From assembly GCA_025352795.1 (NCBI GenBank), contig JANXSF010000090.1, forward strand, positions 56,850 through 120,849: a DNA stretch of 64,000 bases, read 5' to 3'. A program made the translations under genes and the position numbers. This document shows, piece by piece, positions 1 to 8,609 of the stretch. The stretch's first letter is position 1, and every line of letters starts with the position of its first letter. The notes beneath the pieces are model-generated. The model was not told the origin of the DNA and made no database searches. It saw nothing but the letters and a program-made list of their open reading frames with translations. The DNA is from Acidobacteriota bacterium (GTDB taxonomy: Bacteria > Acidobacteriota > Terriglobia > Bryobacterales > Bryobacteraceae).

Positions 1-1480
1 GACGGTTCATCCAGCACATAAACCGCGCCCACCAGCTTCGATCCTAAACAGGTTGCCAGTGTAATGCGCTGCGCTTCACCGCCCGATAACGTCGCTGAAA
101 GACGGTCTAACGTCAGATACTCCAGGCCCACATCATTCAGGAATTGCAGACGCTGATTAATCTCAACCAGAATCTTTCCGGCGATCTTAGTTTCTTCCGG
201 ACTCAGTTCCAAAGAGCGGAAAAACTCGAATGATTCCGCAATGTTCATCTTCACCAGGTCAGCCAGATTAAAGCTGCCTACGCGCACGTTCAAAGCGTCT
301 TTGCGCAGGCGCGACCCTCGGCAATCGCCGCACTCAGCATAGCCACGGTAGCGGCTAAGGAACACCCGCACATGAACCTTATACTTCTTCGCCTCAACCG
401 CTGGGAAAAAAGTTTTAATAATATATTCCTGAGTAATTTTCTTTTCAGTTGGGTTCAATTCTGAGTAGGGGACAAATAGGCGAACCTTGCCAGTATGGCT
501 GGCCTTGAATTCGCGCAGCCAGGAACGGTAGGCGTCTCTGGCCCAAGGGGCGATGGCTCCAGAGTTGATGGAAAGGCTGGTGTCAGGAATGATTAGATCC
601 ATGTCGTAATCAACCACATTTCCGAATCCCTGGCAGCGTGCACAGGCACCAAAAGGACTGTTGAAGCTGAACATACGCGGCTCAGGTTCGGCTAGTGGGA
701 TGTTGCAGGCTTTGCAGGAAAACTTTTCGCTGAATTTCAGTTGGCCCGGTTCAGGTACACCGGCTTGCTCAAAAATGATTTCTCCAGATTCGCGGTAGCA
801 GATTTCAACTGTATCCACCAGACGGGAATGCAGATCAGGACGAATAGCCAGACGATCCACAAGGATGAACAAAGGGATATCGAAATTGATTTCCAGTAGC
901 GATTCCGGCGCTGAAAATTCGAAGGTTTTACCGTTTTGAAACAGACGATTAAATCCCCGCGCCCGCAGGCCCATCAAGTGTTCCCGCATGATGGCTTGGT
1001 CAGGATGTGCGCCCACCGGGAACAGCGCATACCATCGCGACCCTTCCGCCTGTTGCAACATTACTGCTGCAATTTGATCAACAGTATCTTTCAGGACGCG
1101 GTTTCCACATTGCGAACAAAAGGTGCGTCCAGCACGGGCGTAGAGCAGTCGCAGAAAGTCGTAAATTTCGGTAGAAGTGGCCACTGTCGAACGTGGATTG
1201 CGGGTGGTGTTTTTCTGGCGAATGGCGATGGGCGGGGCAATGCCGGTAATCTCATCGACAGCGGGCTTTTCCATGCGGTCCAAAAATTGACGAGCATAGG
1301 CGGAAAGCGATTCCACATAGCGCCGCTGGCCTTCGGCATAGATAGTATCGAACACCAAAGACGATTTTCCAGATCCGGAAACGCCGGTGATAACGGTAAG
1401 TTTGTTGTGTGGCAACGAAAGCGACAGGTTTTTAAGGTTGTGAACCTTCGCACCACGAATGACAATAGATTCTTCCAAAG
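1..1480 (-). CDS. uvrA: UvrA, excinuclease ABC subunit A (partial, N-terminal half)
   Basis: DNA-damage recognition ATPase of nucleotide excision repair, acting with UvrB and UvrC. The reading frame is open from about 1480 to the left edge, giving the first ~493 residues of a protein usually near 940. Seen in order: start of ABC domain I with the Walker A loop GVSGSGKSS, the YAEGQRRYVESLSAY-type segment, zinc-finger CxxC pairs (including FCSQCG and ACARCQG), and the ABC signature LSGGEAQR close to the window edge. Only TTG at 1480 gives the family N-terminus (EESIVIRGAKVHNL). An in-frame stop lies just upstream and no Shine-Dalgarno is visible. A TATAAT sequence at 1493-1498 on this strand would leave an almost leaderless transcript. 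The C-terminal half lies outside the window. Confidence 0.96.
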
Positions 1481-1635
1481 GGATACTTTTATTATAAGAG
1501 ACGGCAGGATGATCGCATCAAATTTGGGAGTGCTGATACCGGAAGATGAAAACGGCAGGCGGAATTGCCCAATGCTACTTAGTTTTCCGCAATCGGACAG
1601 CTTCAAGTGTTGGAGTGAAGAGTATCAGGCCTTTG

Positions 1636-1711
1636 AAAGACCGCTCCCTTGCGGTCACGGCTCTGTAGAATCAGTGCGTTACCGAGCCGTTACCGCAAGG
1701 GAGCGGTCTTT
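1636..1711. repeat. Long palindromic extragenic element between uvrA and mutY
   Basis: Two 28-base arms (1636-1663 and 1684-1711) are reverse complements with a single mismatch and are separated by 20 bases. The core is CCGCTCCCTTGCGGT. Transcribed on either strand it would fold into a very stable hairpin ending in a short T run. It lies in the 426-base gap between divergent uvrA and mutY, where nothing else is recognisable. The composition resembles the short palindromic repeats scattered in Solibacter-type genomes (recollection, not checked). It could be a REP/MITE relic or a bidirectional structural element. Confidence 0.75.
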
Positions 1712-1906
1712 TAACCACGGGTTATCCCAACAAAAACGTTGGAGATTCTACAGGGATGCAGGAAAACTATATGACATTGGGTTTTCAGCCTGCCAGTTAC
1801 CTTGCCAGTCTGAACAAACATCACAACACTGGGCAAACTCAGAAACTGCACCTGCTATTGTGGGGCAGGCACTTTTGACAGCCTGCCCTCTTACGGAAAT
1901 CCGGAA

Positions 1907-2896
1907 ATGAGCTATCTGTCCCGGATTTTGGCGACCTGGTACGATGCCCATGCGCGCCCTCTCCCATGGCGATCCTCGCGGGACCCTTACAACATCCTCG
2001 TATCTGAAATCATGCTCCAGCAAACCCGAGTCGCTGCAGTGATCCCATTCTATGCGGCATTCCTGAACAAATTCCCCACCGTCCATATCCTGGCTGCCGC
2101 CCCTGAACCTGTATTGCTTGCCGCCTGGAGCGGCTTAGGTTATTACTCCCGTGCTCGTAATTTACAAAAAGCCGCAAAAATAATGGCCGCTGCGGGGGCT
2201 TTTCCGACGTCTTACGACCAGATTAGACAGCTACCTGGAGTTGGCGATTATACGGCTGCGGCCGTAGGCAGCATCGCCTTCGGGTTGGCCCATGCGGCAG
2301 TGGATGGAAATGTCATTCGTGTCACCAGCCGCATTTCCGCAGAGAAAGGAGATATAGGATCAGCCGTCGTTCGACGAAGGTTGATTGCCGTGGCCGATGC
2401 ACTGTTAGATCGTAAAAATCCGGGTCGGCACAACCAGGCCATGATGGAACTAGGCGCAACCATCTGCTTGCCTCGCGATCCCAAGTGTCCAGAATGCCCG
2501 GTGGAAAAGTATTGTCAGGCAAGGGGCGCAGGCATTGAACGGGAGCTGCCTCTAAAACAAAAGAAAACATTAATGTTCCGCGTGGACCGCCGCCTACTCT
2601 TAGTTAAGAAGGAGGGTAAAATATTGTTATGGCAGCGACCTGCCGATTCCAGGAAGATGGCCGGTTTTTGGGAGCTCCCCGAAGCCGAAATGCTGCCCGG
2701 CGCAGTGAAAGGAAAATGTTTAGGGACTTTTAATCATTCCATCACCAATCACATATATCGGTTTGAGTTGGTCAGCGCCTCCGTCGAAAAAATCCCTGTC
2801 GGATTTAAGTTAATGAATGGTAACGACTTGGCTCGTCAGCCAATGTCAACCACTACTCGTAAGGCCTTGCAAAAATTAACAGTTGAAACATTATAG
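1907..2896 (+). CDS. mutY: MutY, A/G-specific adenine DNA glycosylase
   Basis: Removes adenine mispaired with 8-oxoguanine in base-excision repair. The 329 residues show the whole family layout: catalytic Glu34 in SEIMLQQT, helix-hairpin-helix LPGVGDYTA near 109-117, catalytic Asp133 in VDGNVIRV, and the 4Fe-4S ligands Cys187, Cys194, Cys197 and Cys203 with CX6CX2CX5C spacing. The C-terminal ~110 residues form the NUDIX-like 8-oxoG reader (GFWELPEAE near 255). Length is normal. The ATG start gives the expected N-terminus. It stands alone, divergent from uvrA, so two repair genes share this intergenic region. All catalytic residues are intact. Confidence 0.97.
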   Translation: MSYLSRILATWYDAHARPLPWRSSRDPYNILVSEIMLQQTRVAAVIPFYAAFLNKFPTVHILAAAPEPVLLAAWSGLGYYSRARNLQKAAKIMAAAGAFPTSYDQIRQLPGVGDYTAAAVGSIAFGLAHAAVDGNVIRVTSRISAEKGDIGSAVVRRRLIAVADALLDRKNPGRHNQAMMELGATICLPRDPKCPECPVEKYCQARGAGIERELPLKQKKTLMFRVDRRLLLVKKEGKILLWQRPADSRKMAGFWELPEAEMLPGAVKGKCLGTFNHSITNHIYRFELVSASVEKIPVGFKLMNGNDLARQPMSTTTRKALQKLTVETL

Positions 2897-2973
2897 ATAG
2901 GTTGTGAATTCTTCCCCTCAAACAGTTGTGGAAGACGCATTTCTGATTACACTAGGGAGGATCTTTTTTTATT

Positions 2974-4305
2974 ATGGTTAGAACAAGGAATATTCAATTC
3001 GCGAAAGTAGCCGTCATTATGTTCAGTGCGCCGCTACTGGTTTGGGGGTTTTCATCTGGTCCTGATGCTAGAAGCACTGCCGCTCCTGGCGATAGTTCAC
3101 CGCAATCCTGCGCGCAAGCCGGGTGTCATACCGGTACCGCTTTGAATGCCGGAGGCGGCAATGTCGCCCTGACGTTCCCCAACGGATTAACCTACACCCC
3201 TGGGCAGAAAATTCGCGTTCGGGTAACCATCACCGATTCCGCAGCTCGGGTATACGGATTTCAGGCAACCTCCCGTTTGGCATCCAATTTGACCAGGGGC
3301 CAAGCCGGAACCTTTACTGTTGTGTCAACAGCTTACACGATTCTCTGCGAAGACGGCAGCGAACGACCAACTTCTACAAATACGTGCAGGGCAACAGCGC
3401 CTCTTGAGTATGTTGAGCATTCCAGGCCCAATAGCGCTAACTTCTTTGAATTCGATTGGACCCCGCCAGCAACCAACTTAGGCAACATTATGTTCTATGT
3501 TTCCGGTAACGCGGCCAATGGAAATGGTTCACAGTCGGGTGACCATATCTACACCGCTACTGCCACACTTTCGCCTATCACCAAGCCCACAATCTCCGGT
3601 GTGTCCAATGGTGCCAGCTTTGTGGCCGGGATCGTTTCCGATTCCTGGACGACCCTCAACGGCAAATTCAACACAACATCCAACCGCACCTGGAACTCAG
3701 CTACAGAAATCGTGAATGGGAAACTGCCATCCAGCCTTGATGGCATCAGCGTCAAGATAAACAACAAAGATGCCTCTGTCTATTACATCAGCGATACACA
3801 ACTCAACGTTCAGGCACCTACCGATGCTTCCCTTGGCCCCGTTGCAGTTACGGTAACCACAGCCGATGGCACAAGTGACGCCTTCACGGCCAATCTGATA
3901 GCGGAACAGCCCGGCTTCTTCATGTTTCCTTCCAACTATGTCGCGGCAGTTCGTTCTGACGGAGTCTTTACCGCCAAGGACAAATTGTTCGGTGCGTCAT
4001 TGACCACCGTCCCAGCCAAGCCCGGCGATGTATTGCTGCTTTTCGGAACTGGCTTTGGGCCTACCGAAACTCCAGTCCCTGCCGGTTCTGTATTTAGTGG
4101 GGCATCCAAAACTTCCCGCCCGGTGACCATCACCATCGGCGGTATTGATTCACCCGTTGCGTTCGCTGGTTTGACTGGAGCCGGACTTTACCAGATGAAC
4201 GTAACCATTCCCGCTTTAGTGCCCAACGGAGATCAGGCAATTATTGCTACGATCAACGGACAACGCACCCAAATCGGCGCGTTACTCACAATATTAAAAC
4301 CATGA
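2974..4305 (+). CDS. Secreted choice-of-anchor V-like protein with TIGR03437 C-terminal domain (paralog 1)
   Basis: Probably an exported protein of unknown function, 443 residues. A signal peptide (about 1-27) is followed by FSSGPDARS and a cysteine motif Cys46-X4-Cys51-His52, a variant of the c-heme motif CXXCH. Next comes a beta-rich domain (about 65-195) with FEFDWTPP, as in choice-of-anchor V/Reeler-like modules. The C-terminal ~230 residues match the TIGR03437/IPT-like domain characteristic of Solibacter, with GDVLLLFGTGFGPTETP and a final GLYQMNV-type strand. AGGGAGGA lies 12 bases upstream of ATG. The stop overlaps the start of the next gene (ATGA), a paralog with a canonical CXXCH. 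The TIGR03437 assignment is firm; ligand and role are unknown. Confidence 0.85.
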   Translation: MVRTRNIQFAKVAVIMFSAPLLVWGFSSGPDARSTAAPGDSSPQSCAQAGCHTGTALNAGGGNVALTFPNGLTYTPGQKIRVRVTITDSAARVYGFQATSRLASNLTRGQAGTFTVVSTAYTILCEDGSERPTSTNTCRATAPLEYVEHSRPNSANFFEFDWTPPATNLGNIMFYVSGNAANGNGSQSGDHIYTATATLSPITKPTISGVSNGASFVAGIVSDSWTTLNGKFNTTSNRTWNSATEIVNGKLPSSLDGISVKINNKDASVYYISDTQLNVQAPTDASLGPVAVTVTTADGTSDAFTANLIAEQPGFFMFPSNYVAAVRSDGVFTAKDKLFGASLTTVPAKPGDVLLLFGTGFGPTETPVPAGSVFSGASKTSRPVTITIGGIDSPVAFAGLTGAGLYQMNVTIPALVPNGDQAIIATINGQRTQIGALLTILKP

Positions 4306-5621
4306 CACCTAAAACCCTCACTCGATCACTTCTCACCCTCTGGGCCTTTGCCGCCCTGCCTAGCGCATTTGGCTTTTCCTCTGGACCTCCGGCTTTCCGC
4401 GCCGGAGTCCCAGGGGACCAGGCCGGGGCAACGTGCACGGCCTGCCATCGGACTTTCGCCCTCAATCCCGATACTTTGGGCAAAGTTACTGTGACCGCAG
4501 TCGGCTACACACCCGGAGTAAAACAGATTGTTAAGGTGAAAGTGGAGCACCCACAAGGATTGAGGTGGGGGTTTGAATTGACAGCCCGTTCAGCAACCAA
4601 CGACCAAGTCATGGCTGGTTCATTCACAGCTAGTGACTCCATCCGAGTTGTCTGTGGAACCGGAACTCCTCCCTGTAACGGTGGCTTGGAATTTGCCACC
4701 CACAATGCGGCATCGAACCGCGCAGGGACACCCAATGGAGTGGAGTGGGAAATGGAATGGACGCCCCCCGCAAACGAAATTGGCGACGTGATTTTTTACG
4801 TTGCCGGTAACGCCGCAGACAACAGCAGCACCAATGCTGGGGATCGCATTTACAATACCCAGCTACGGGTTAAAGCAGGTGGCGCCTGTACCCTTACCAA
4901 GAAGCCAACTCTGCGCAGCTTGACCAATGCCGCAAGCTTTGCGAGCGTTCTTTCGGCGAACACCATCGGTTCAGTATTTGGGCTCGATTTTGAAGTTGCC
5001 GGTCGCAGTCGCGTTGCCGGTAGTGGTGATTTTGTGAACGGTTCTTTCCCCAAGCAATTGAGTTGTGTTGCCGTGGAAATTGGTGGACAACGCGCACCAG
5101 TGACTTACGTACAAACGGACCAGATCAACTTTCAGACCCCGACCATCAGCCAGACTGGTCCAGTGCCTGTAACGATCATTCTGAATCCCGGATCGCCAAA
5201 CGAATTGAAGTCAGATTTGGGAACCGTCATGATGGCCTCTTATTCTCCGGCTTTCTTCACATTCAACGGCACTAGCATTGCCGCCTTGACTGCTGACGGA
5301 AAGCTGTTTACGTCAGCCAAGCCCGGAGACGTAATTTCCTTATTCGGCACAGGCTTTGGCTTCAGTAATCCGGTTTACCAATCGGGTGAAATTGTGGACG
5401 GGTTAGCCAAACTGCGAGATCCGTTTACGGTGACTATCGGCGGAACAATGCTTGTAGCCGCTGATATTCTATACGCCGGTCTGGCCCCTAGTGCCATCAG
5501 CGGTTTGTATCAGTTCAATGTGAAATTACCGGCAACTTTGGCCGATGGAAATGTCCCCGTGGTAATCACCATCGGTGGTGTTTCTACCCAAGCCACAGCG
5601 ACCGTGCCTGTGAAACGTTAG
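4302..5621 (+). CDS. Secreted choice-of-anchor V-like protein with CXXCH and TIGR03437 domain (paralog 2)
   Basis: 439-residue exported protein, a tandem paralog of the preceding gene and coupled to it by an ATGA overlap. After a signal peptide (about 1-24) comes FSSGPPAFRAGVPGD, then Cys45-Thr-Ala-Cys48-His49, a canonical c-type heme-attachment motif. The middle beta-rich domain carries EMEWTPPANEIGDV. The C-terminal TIGR03437 domain shows GDVISLFGTGFGFSNP and GLYQFNVKLP. The two proteins share architecture but differ in sequence, so the duplication is old. Transcription probably ends at the strong hairpin just downstream. Heme binding is inferred from the motif only; no enzyme domain is recognisable. 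Confidence 0.85.
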   Translation: MTPKTLTRSLLTLWAFAALPSAFGFSSGPPAFRAGVPGDQAGATCTACHRTFALNPDTLGKVTVTAVGYTPGVKQIVKVKVEHPQGLRWGFELTARSATNDQVMAGSFTASDSIRVVCGTGTPPCNGGLEFATHNAASNRAGTPNGVEWEMEWTPPANEIGDVIFYVAGNAADNSSTNAGDRIYNTQLRVKAGGACTLTKKPTLRSLTNAASFASVLSANTIGSVFGLDFEVAGRSRVAGSGDFVNGSFPKQLSCVAVEIGGQRAPVTYVQTDQINFQTPTISQTGPVPVTIILNPGSPNELKSDLGTVMMASYSPAFFTFNGTSIAALTADGKLFTSAKPGDVISLFGTGFGFSNPVYQSGEIVDGLAKLRDPFTVTIGGTMLVAADILYAGLAPSAISGLYQFNVKLPATLADGNVPVVITIGGVSTQATATVPVKR

Positions 5622-5628
5622 TGACCCG

Positions 5629-5664
5629 CCTGCCCCACCCAAAAGTCATTTTAGGTGGGGCAGG
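5629..5664. terminator. Bidirectional hairpin terminator between convergent genes
   Basis: Eleven G+C-rich pairs (5629-5639 with 5654-5664) are extended inward by an AAAA/TTTT stem around a four-base loop. It separates the convergent TIGR03437 gene and the HD-like gene. The stop codon of the leftward gene (5646-5648) lies inside the loop region, so that hairpin forms right at the end of translation. Confidence 0.75.
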
Positions 5665-6857
5665 TGCTTCATAAATTTAGAGATTTCAGCCTCAACTGCC
5701 TCCATCCCGCCATTGCCATAAAGCAGCATCAACCGTTCCGCCGACAAGTACGCTAACACCGGATTGCGGAATTGCGTATTGAACTGGGCGGCCACTCCAA
5801 ACTTTCCAGCCAACTCTTTCAATAGAGCATCCATCGTAACTGCTGCAGGACCCGTGAAGACGAAGTCAGCATCGGAAAGATGATGCAATGTGTATTCAGC
5901 TCGCAAGCTGGCCAGGCGTAGACGCCCCTTTTGATTCTTGATCAAGTAGCCTGCCTGCACGGGATCGACTTGCGCCAAAATCGCCGCAGCCCGAATCCAG
6001 TTCACCACCTTGTATTCGTTACCATTGACCGGGGCGGCATGGGCTGACATTACTGTGATCAGGAAGTCAGCAGGCAGCCCGCGCTTCATAATTTCTGCAG
6101 CTCCAAGAATGTGATGCGCGCCCGTTCGGGAATCCCCAGGCTCACCCCAGGCATCTGTTTTGCCATTGCCGCCGAAGTTGAATTCAGAAAATTCGGTACC
6201 ATCGGCGTTCCATTGAAAAACCATAGTCTTCGCCCAATCGTGCCAGATGGGGGCGGCGATCAGCAGATCCTCACTCAAGAAGACATCGGAAGTTCCATCC
6301 AGGCCAGCGGCCACCACGGGAAGTCCATCCGCTCGGCTGGATCCATAAATTTTCCGATATCCACCAGCCAGTTGCAGACTATTCGTCAGATTGAAAGCCG
6401 CGTGCAGCACCAATCCTCCAGGGTGCGAATGATGACCCCCAAAGGAACTGCCCGGTGCCGAACCATAAGGCTGTGGAGGTCTAGGACAGTCTCCAGCATC
6501 ATCTAACAGCGCTGGAAATACACCGCTGGCCATGCTCTTTTCTGATCCTGGGGCAATCAACCCTTCATTCTGAAGACCCCTCAAAATAGCGGCCTTCCGT
6601 TCGGCGTTCAAACCAGCGCGTGAAACGACGCAAAATCCCTTTCCAGTGAGAAGTTGCATGGTGTTTTCACGCAGTTTGGAATCTTGGACCCGCATCGCCT
6701 GACGGCTTAGGTATATCCGACCACTTTCAATCAAAGGGGACTGAGCGGCAAGTTTTATGGCGAGTTCATTGCCCTCACCCGTTTGATTTTGGTCGGCAGC
6801 AACTACACTGTTCACAGCGAACAGAGAAAGGCTTAAGATGCGAAAAGCAACTTTCAT
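5646..6857 (-). CDS. Secreted HD-domain-like phosphohydrolase (putative)
   Basis: 403 residues with an N-terminal signal peptide (about 1-20, ending SVVA-AD). The central region has a histidine/aspartate pattern like HD metal-dependent phosphohydrolases: HHSHPGG at 142-148 with LVLHAA, a His206-Asp207 pair in WHDWAK, His248-His249 in GAHHILGAAEIMKRG, and His273 in SAHAAP. HD enzymes normally act on phosphorylated nucleotides in the cytoplasm, so a signal peptide is unusual. The HD call rests on motif spacing alone. It is transcribed leftward with the PEGA-domain gene upstream (9-base gap), so the two probably form an operon. An uncharacterised periplasmic hydrolase or a non-enzymatic relative are alternatives. 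Confidence 0.55.
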   Translation of the reverse strand: MKVAFRILSLSLFAVNSVVAADQNQTGEGNELAIKLAAQSPLIESGRIYLSRQAMRVQDSKLRENTMQLLTGKGFCVVSRAGLNAERKAAILRGLQNEGLIAPGSEKSMASGVFPALLDDAGDCPRPPQPYGSAPGSSFGGHHSHPGGLVLHAAFNLTNSLQLAGGYRKIYGSSRADGLPVVAAGLDGTSDVFLSEDLLIAAPIWHDWAKTMVFQWNADGTEFSEFNFGGNGKTDAWGEPGDSRTGAHHILGAAEIMKRGLPADFLITVMSAHAAPVNGNEYKVVNWIRAAAILAQVDPVQAGYLIKNQKGRLRLASLRAEYTLHHLSDADFVFTGPAAVTMDALLKELAGKFGVAAQFNTQFRNPVLAYLSAERLMLLYGNGGMEAVEAEISKFMKHLPHLK

Positions 6858-6866
6858 CAGACCCCC

Positions 6867-8519
6867 TTACTTTCCGGAATAATAAAAATTGGAAACGCCG
6901 TAGGTATCATCGCCAGGCAAGAGCAATCCAAACCGTCCATTGGAAAAGTCGCGACCCGGGCCACTTAGAACGTCGATTCGTTTCCATACGGCGCCATCCA
7001 ACAATTCATGTGTGATGGACCCCGGGGCCACACGAATTTGCACTGTAAAACTGCCCCGACCTTCCATATCATGAGCTGTTTTTAAATCGCTCGATTTCCC
7101 GTCCACATACTCTCTGCGAATGAAGTTGACCCCATCCAATTGATACAGTACAAAGTTGTTGGAATCTCGAAATCCGGCGAACCATTGCAGCTTCTTGCCT
7201 TTCACCAAAGTCATGCTGAACCGCAGAGTCCCTTGCACTGGACGCTTGGCAAAGAAAACGAAATTGCCGCCTTTCTTCAGGCGCCAGCCGCCTTTGTCGC
7301 TCCAATTCGTCTGATCTTCCCATTGCGATAGAAAGGCATCGCCTCCCTGGACAATCAAAGACTTTGGAAGAACCAAGGAGGGCATTGGTGGAGGCGTGGG
7401 ATTTTCCCGCATCGGCGGAGGTTCTTCAATTTTCACCGGTTTAGTTGCAGAGGTGATGGCTGCTGCGCGCAGTTGAAAGAAAAGTTCTGTTTGTTCGCCT
7501 TTCTTGATTTCAGTCTTGATAGATAGCGGCGTGGCATTGAACTGCCATTTGGCAACTCGCACTTGCATGGGGCCAACGGGAAGGTTTTTGATCTCGACTT
7601 TCCCACCCTTGATCTTCTTCCAATATTCGCCATTATTCAGATAAACCGAAGCGTCCTCTTCGTTCGATTTCACCAGCAAGCTTCCGGCGTTTGGATCGAA
7701 TCTTACAAAAAGCAGCAGCACCGGTTGTGACCCCAACGGGGCAATCAAAGTCTTTTGCCGTTGCCCTTCCCCGACTACGAAAGTCCGGTCGCCTTTTTGC
7801 AGATTATGCAATTGCAATCCAAGAGGTCCAATTTCCCCCATCTGACTTTCATCCATCTGCACTTTCAAAGGTTGTTCGTTGGTGTACAACTCCGCCCGAC
7901 CCTCGGCATGTCCCACCACCAAAGCGAACAGTTCCGCTGCGATTAATGGAGAAACCAACTGCGGCGCGGCACCGGGAGTGGATTCAAATTCAAACTCCGC
8001 CGAACCCTTGGCTGACACCAGTTGTACTTTATGTTTCCCTGCCGATATGCGGTCCACGCCTAACTGGCCGTCCTGTAAATAGCCCACCGCTTCGTTATCC
8101 AGCACCACCTTGCCCGAAGGCAGATCGCTGAAGACACGCATTCCCATGGTTTGGGCTTCCATCGTCAAATCCAAATCAATGGGCACGCCGGGGGCTAAAT
8201 TTACGGTAGAAACGCGAGGTTCGTAACCGGGGAGAAAGGCTTGAATTTGATGTTCGCCCTCTACCAGTTCCAGGGTGCAATCGGACGTACATTTCACTTC
8301 ATTATTGATGCGAATGGAGGCCCCTGATGGGGTTGTGCGCACGATGAGCGTGGTCATTTGCAGCGCTTTCGGCTTCTTCTTAGGCTCTTCTTTTTGACGT
8401 AGGGAATCAACCCCTGCGGCCAGAATCAGTATCGCCATTACTGCACCCACGATGGCGGCCAGACGCCAGTTGAACTGGGCGGAGTTTGATGAATTCTGAT
8501 TGTCCGTTTCGAAGGCCAC
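6867..8519 (-). CDS. PEGA-domain membrane-anchored protein with C-terminal jelly-roll-like domain
   Basis: 550 residues: a short polar N-terminus, one transmembrane helix (about 20-37), then a lysine-rich stretch (KKKPK). A PEGA domain follows at about 55-120 (VRTTPSGASIRIN, GEHQIQAFLPGYEP). One or two more degenerate PEGA-like units come after it, including FSDLPSGKVVLDNEAVG and GSLLVKSNEEDASVYLN. A proline-rich linker near 365-390 leads to a C-terminal ~170-residue domain rich in aromatic beta strands (WFAGFRDSNNFVLYQLDG), like concanavalin/DUF1080-type folds. PEGA domains are associated with surface proteins. It is probably co-transcribed with the secreted HD-like gene. Domains are clear; the biological role is unknown. 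Confidence 0.8.
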   Translation of the reverse strand: MAFETDNQNSSNSAQFNWRLAAIVGAVMAILILAAGVDSLRQKEEPKKKPKALQMTTLIVRTTPSGASIRINNEVKCTSDCTLELVEGEHQIQAFLPGYEPRVSTVNLAPGVPIDLDLTMEAQTMGMRVFSDLPSGKVVLDNEAVGYLQDGQLGVDRISAGKHKVQLVSAKGSAEFEFESTPGAAPQLVSPLIAAELFALVVGHAEGRAELYTNEQPLKVQMDESQMGEIGPLGLQLHNLQKGDRTFVVGEGQRQKTLIAPLGSQPVLLLFVRFDPNAGSLLVKSNEEDASVYLNNGEYWKKIKGGKVEIKNLPVGPMQVRVAKWQFNATPLSIKTEIKKGEQTELFFQLRAAAITSATKPVKIEEPPPMRENPTPPPMPSLVLPKSLIVQGGDAFLSQWEDQTNWSDKGGWRLKKGGNFVFFAKRPVQGTLRFSMTLVKGKKLQWFAGFRDSNNFVLYQLDGVNFIRREYVDGKSSDLKTAHDMEGRGSFTVQIRVAPGSITHELLDGAVWKRIDVLSGPGRDFSNGRFGLLLPGDDTYGVSNFYYSGK

Positions 8520-8609
8520 TATTTAGACGGCTCCCCAACTATTGTGTCGATCGCGCATTGCTCTATCTAGTTTACCCGCAGTGAGCCGCGAATCTGTTCA
8601 AATAAAGGA

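Noticed and set aside
936..1910. 324-codon open frame on the plus strand
   Set aside because: It lies opposite uvrA for most of its length and crosses the palindrome; its protein has no family features, while the minus strand encodes clear UvrA motifs.
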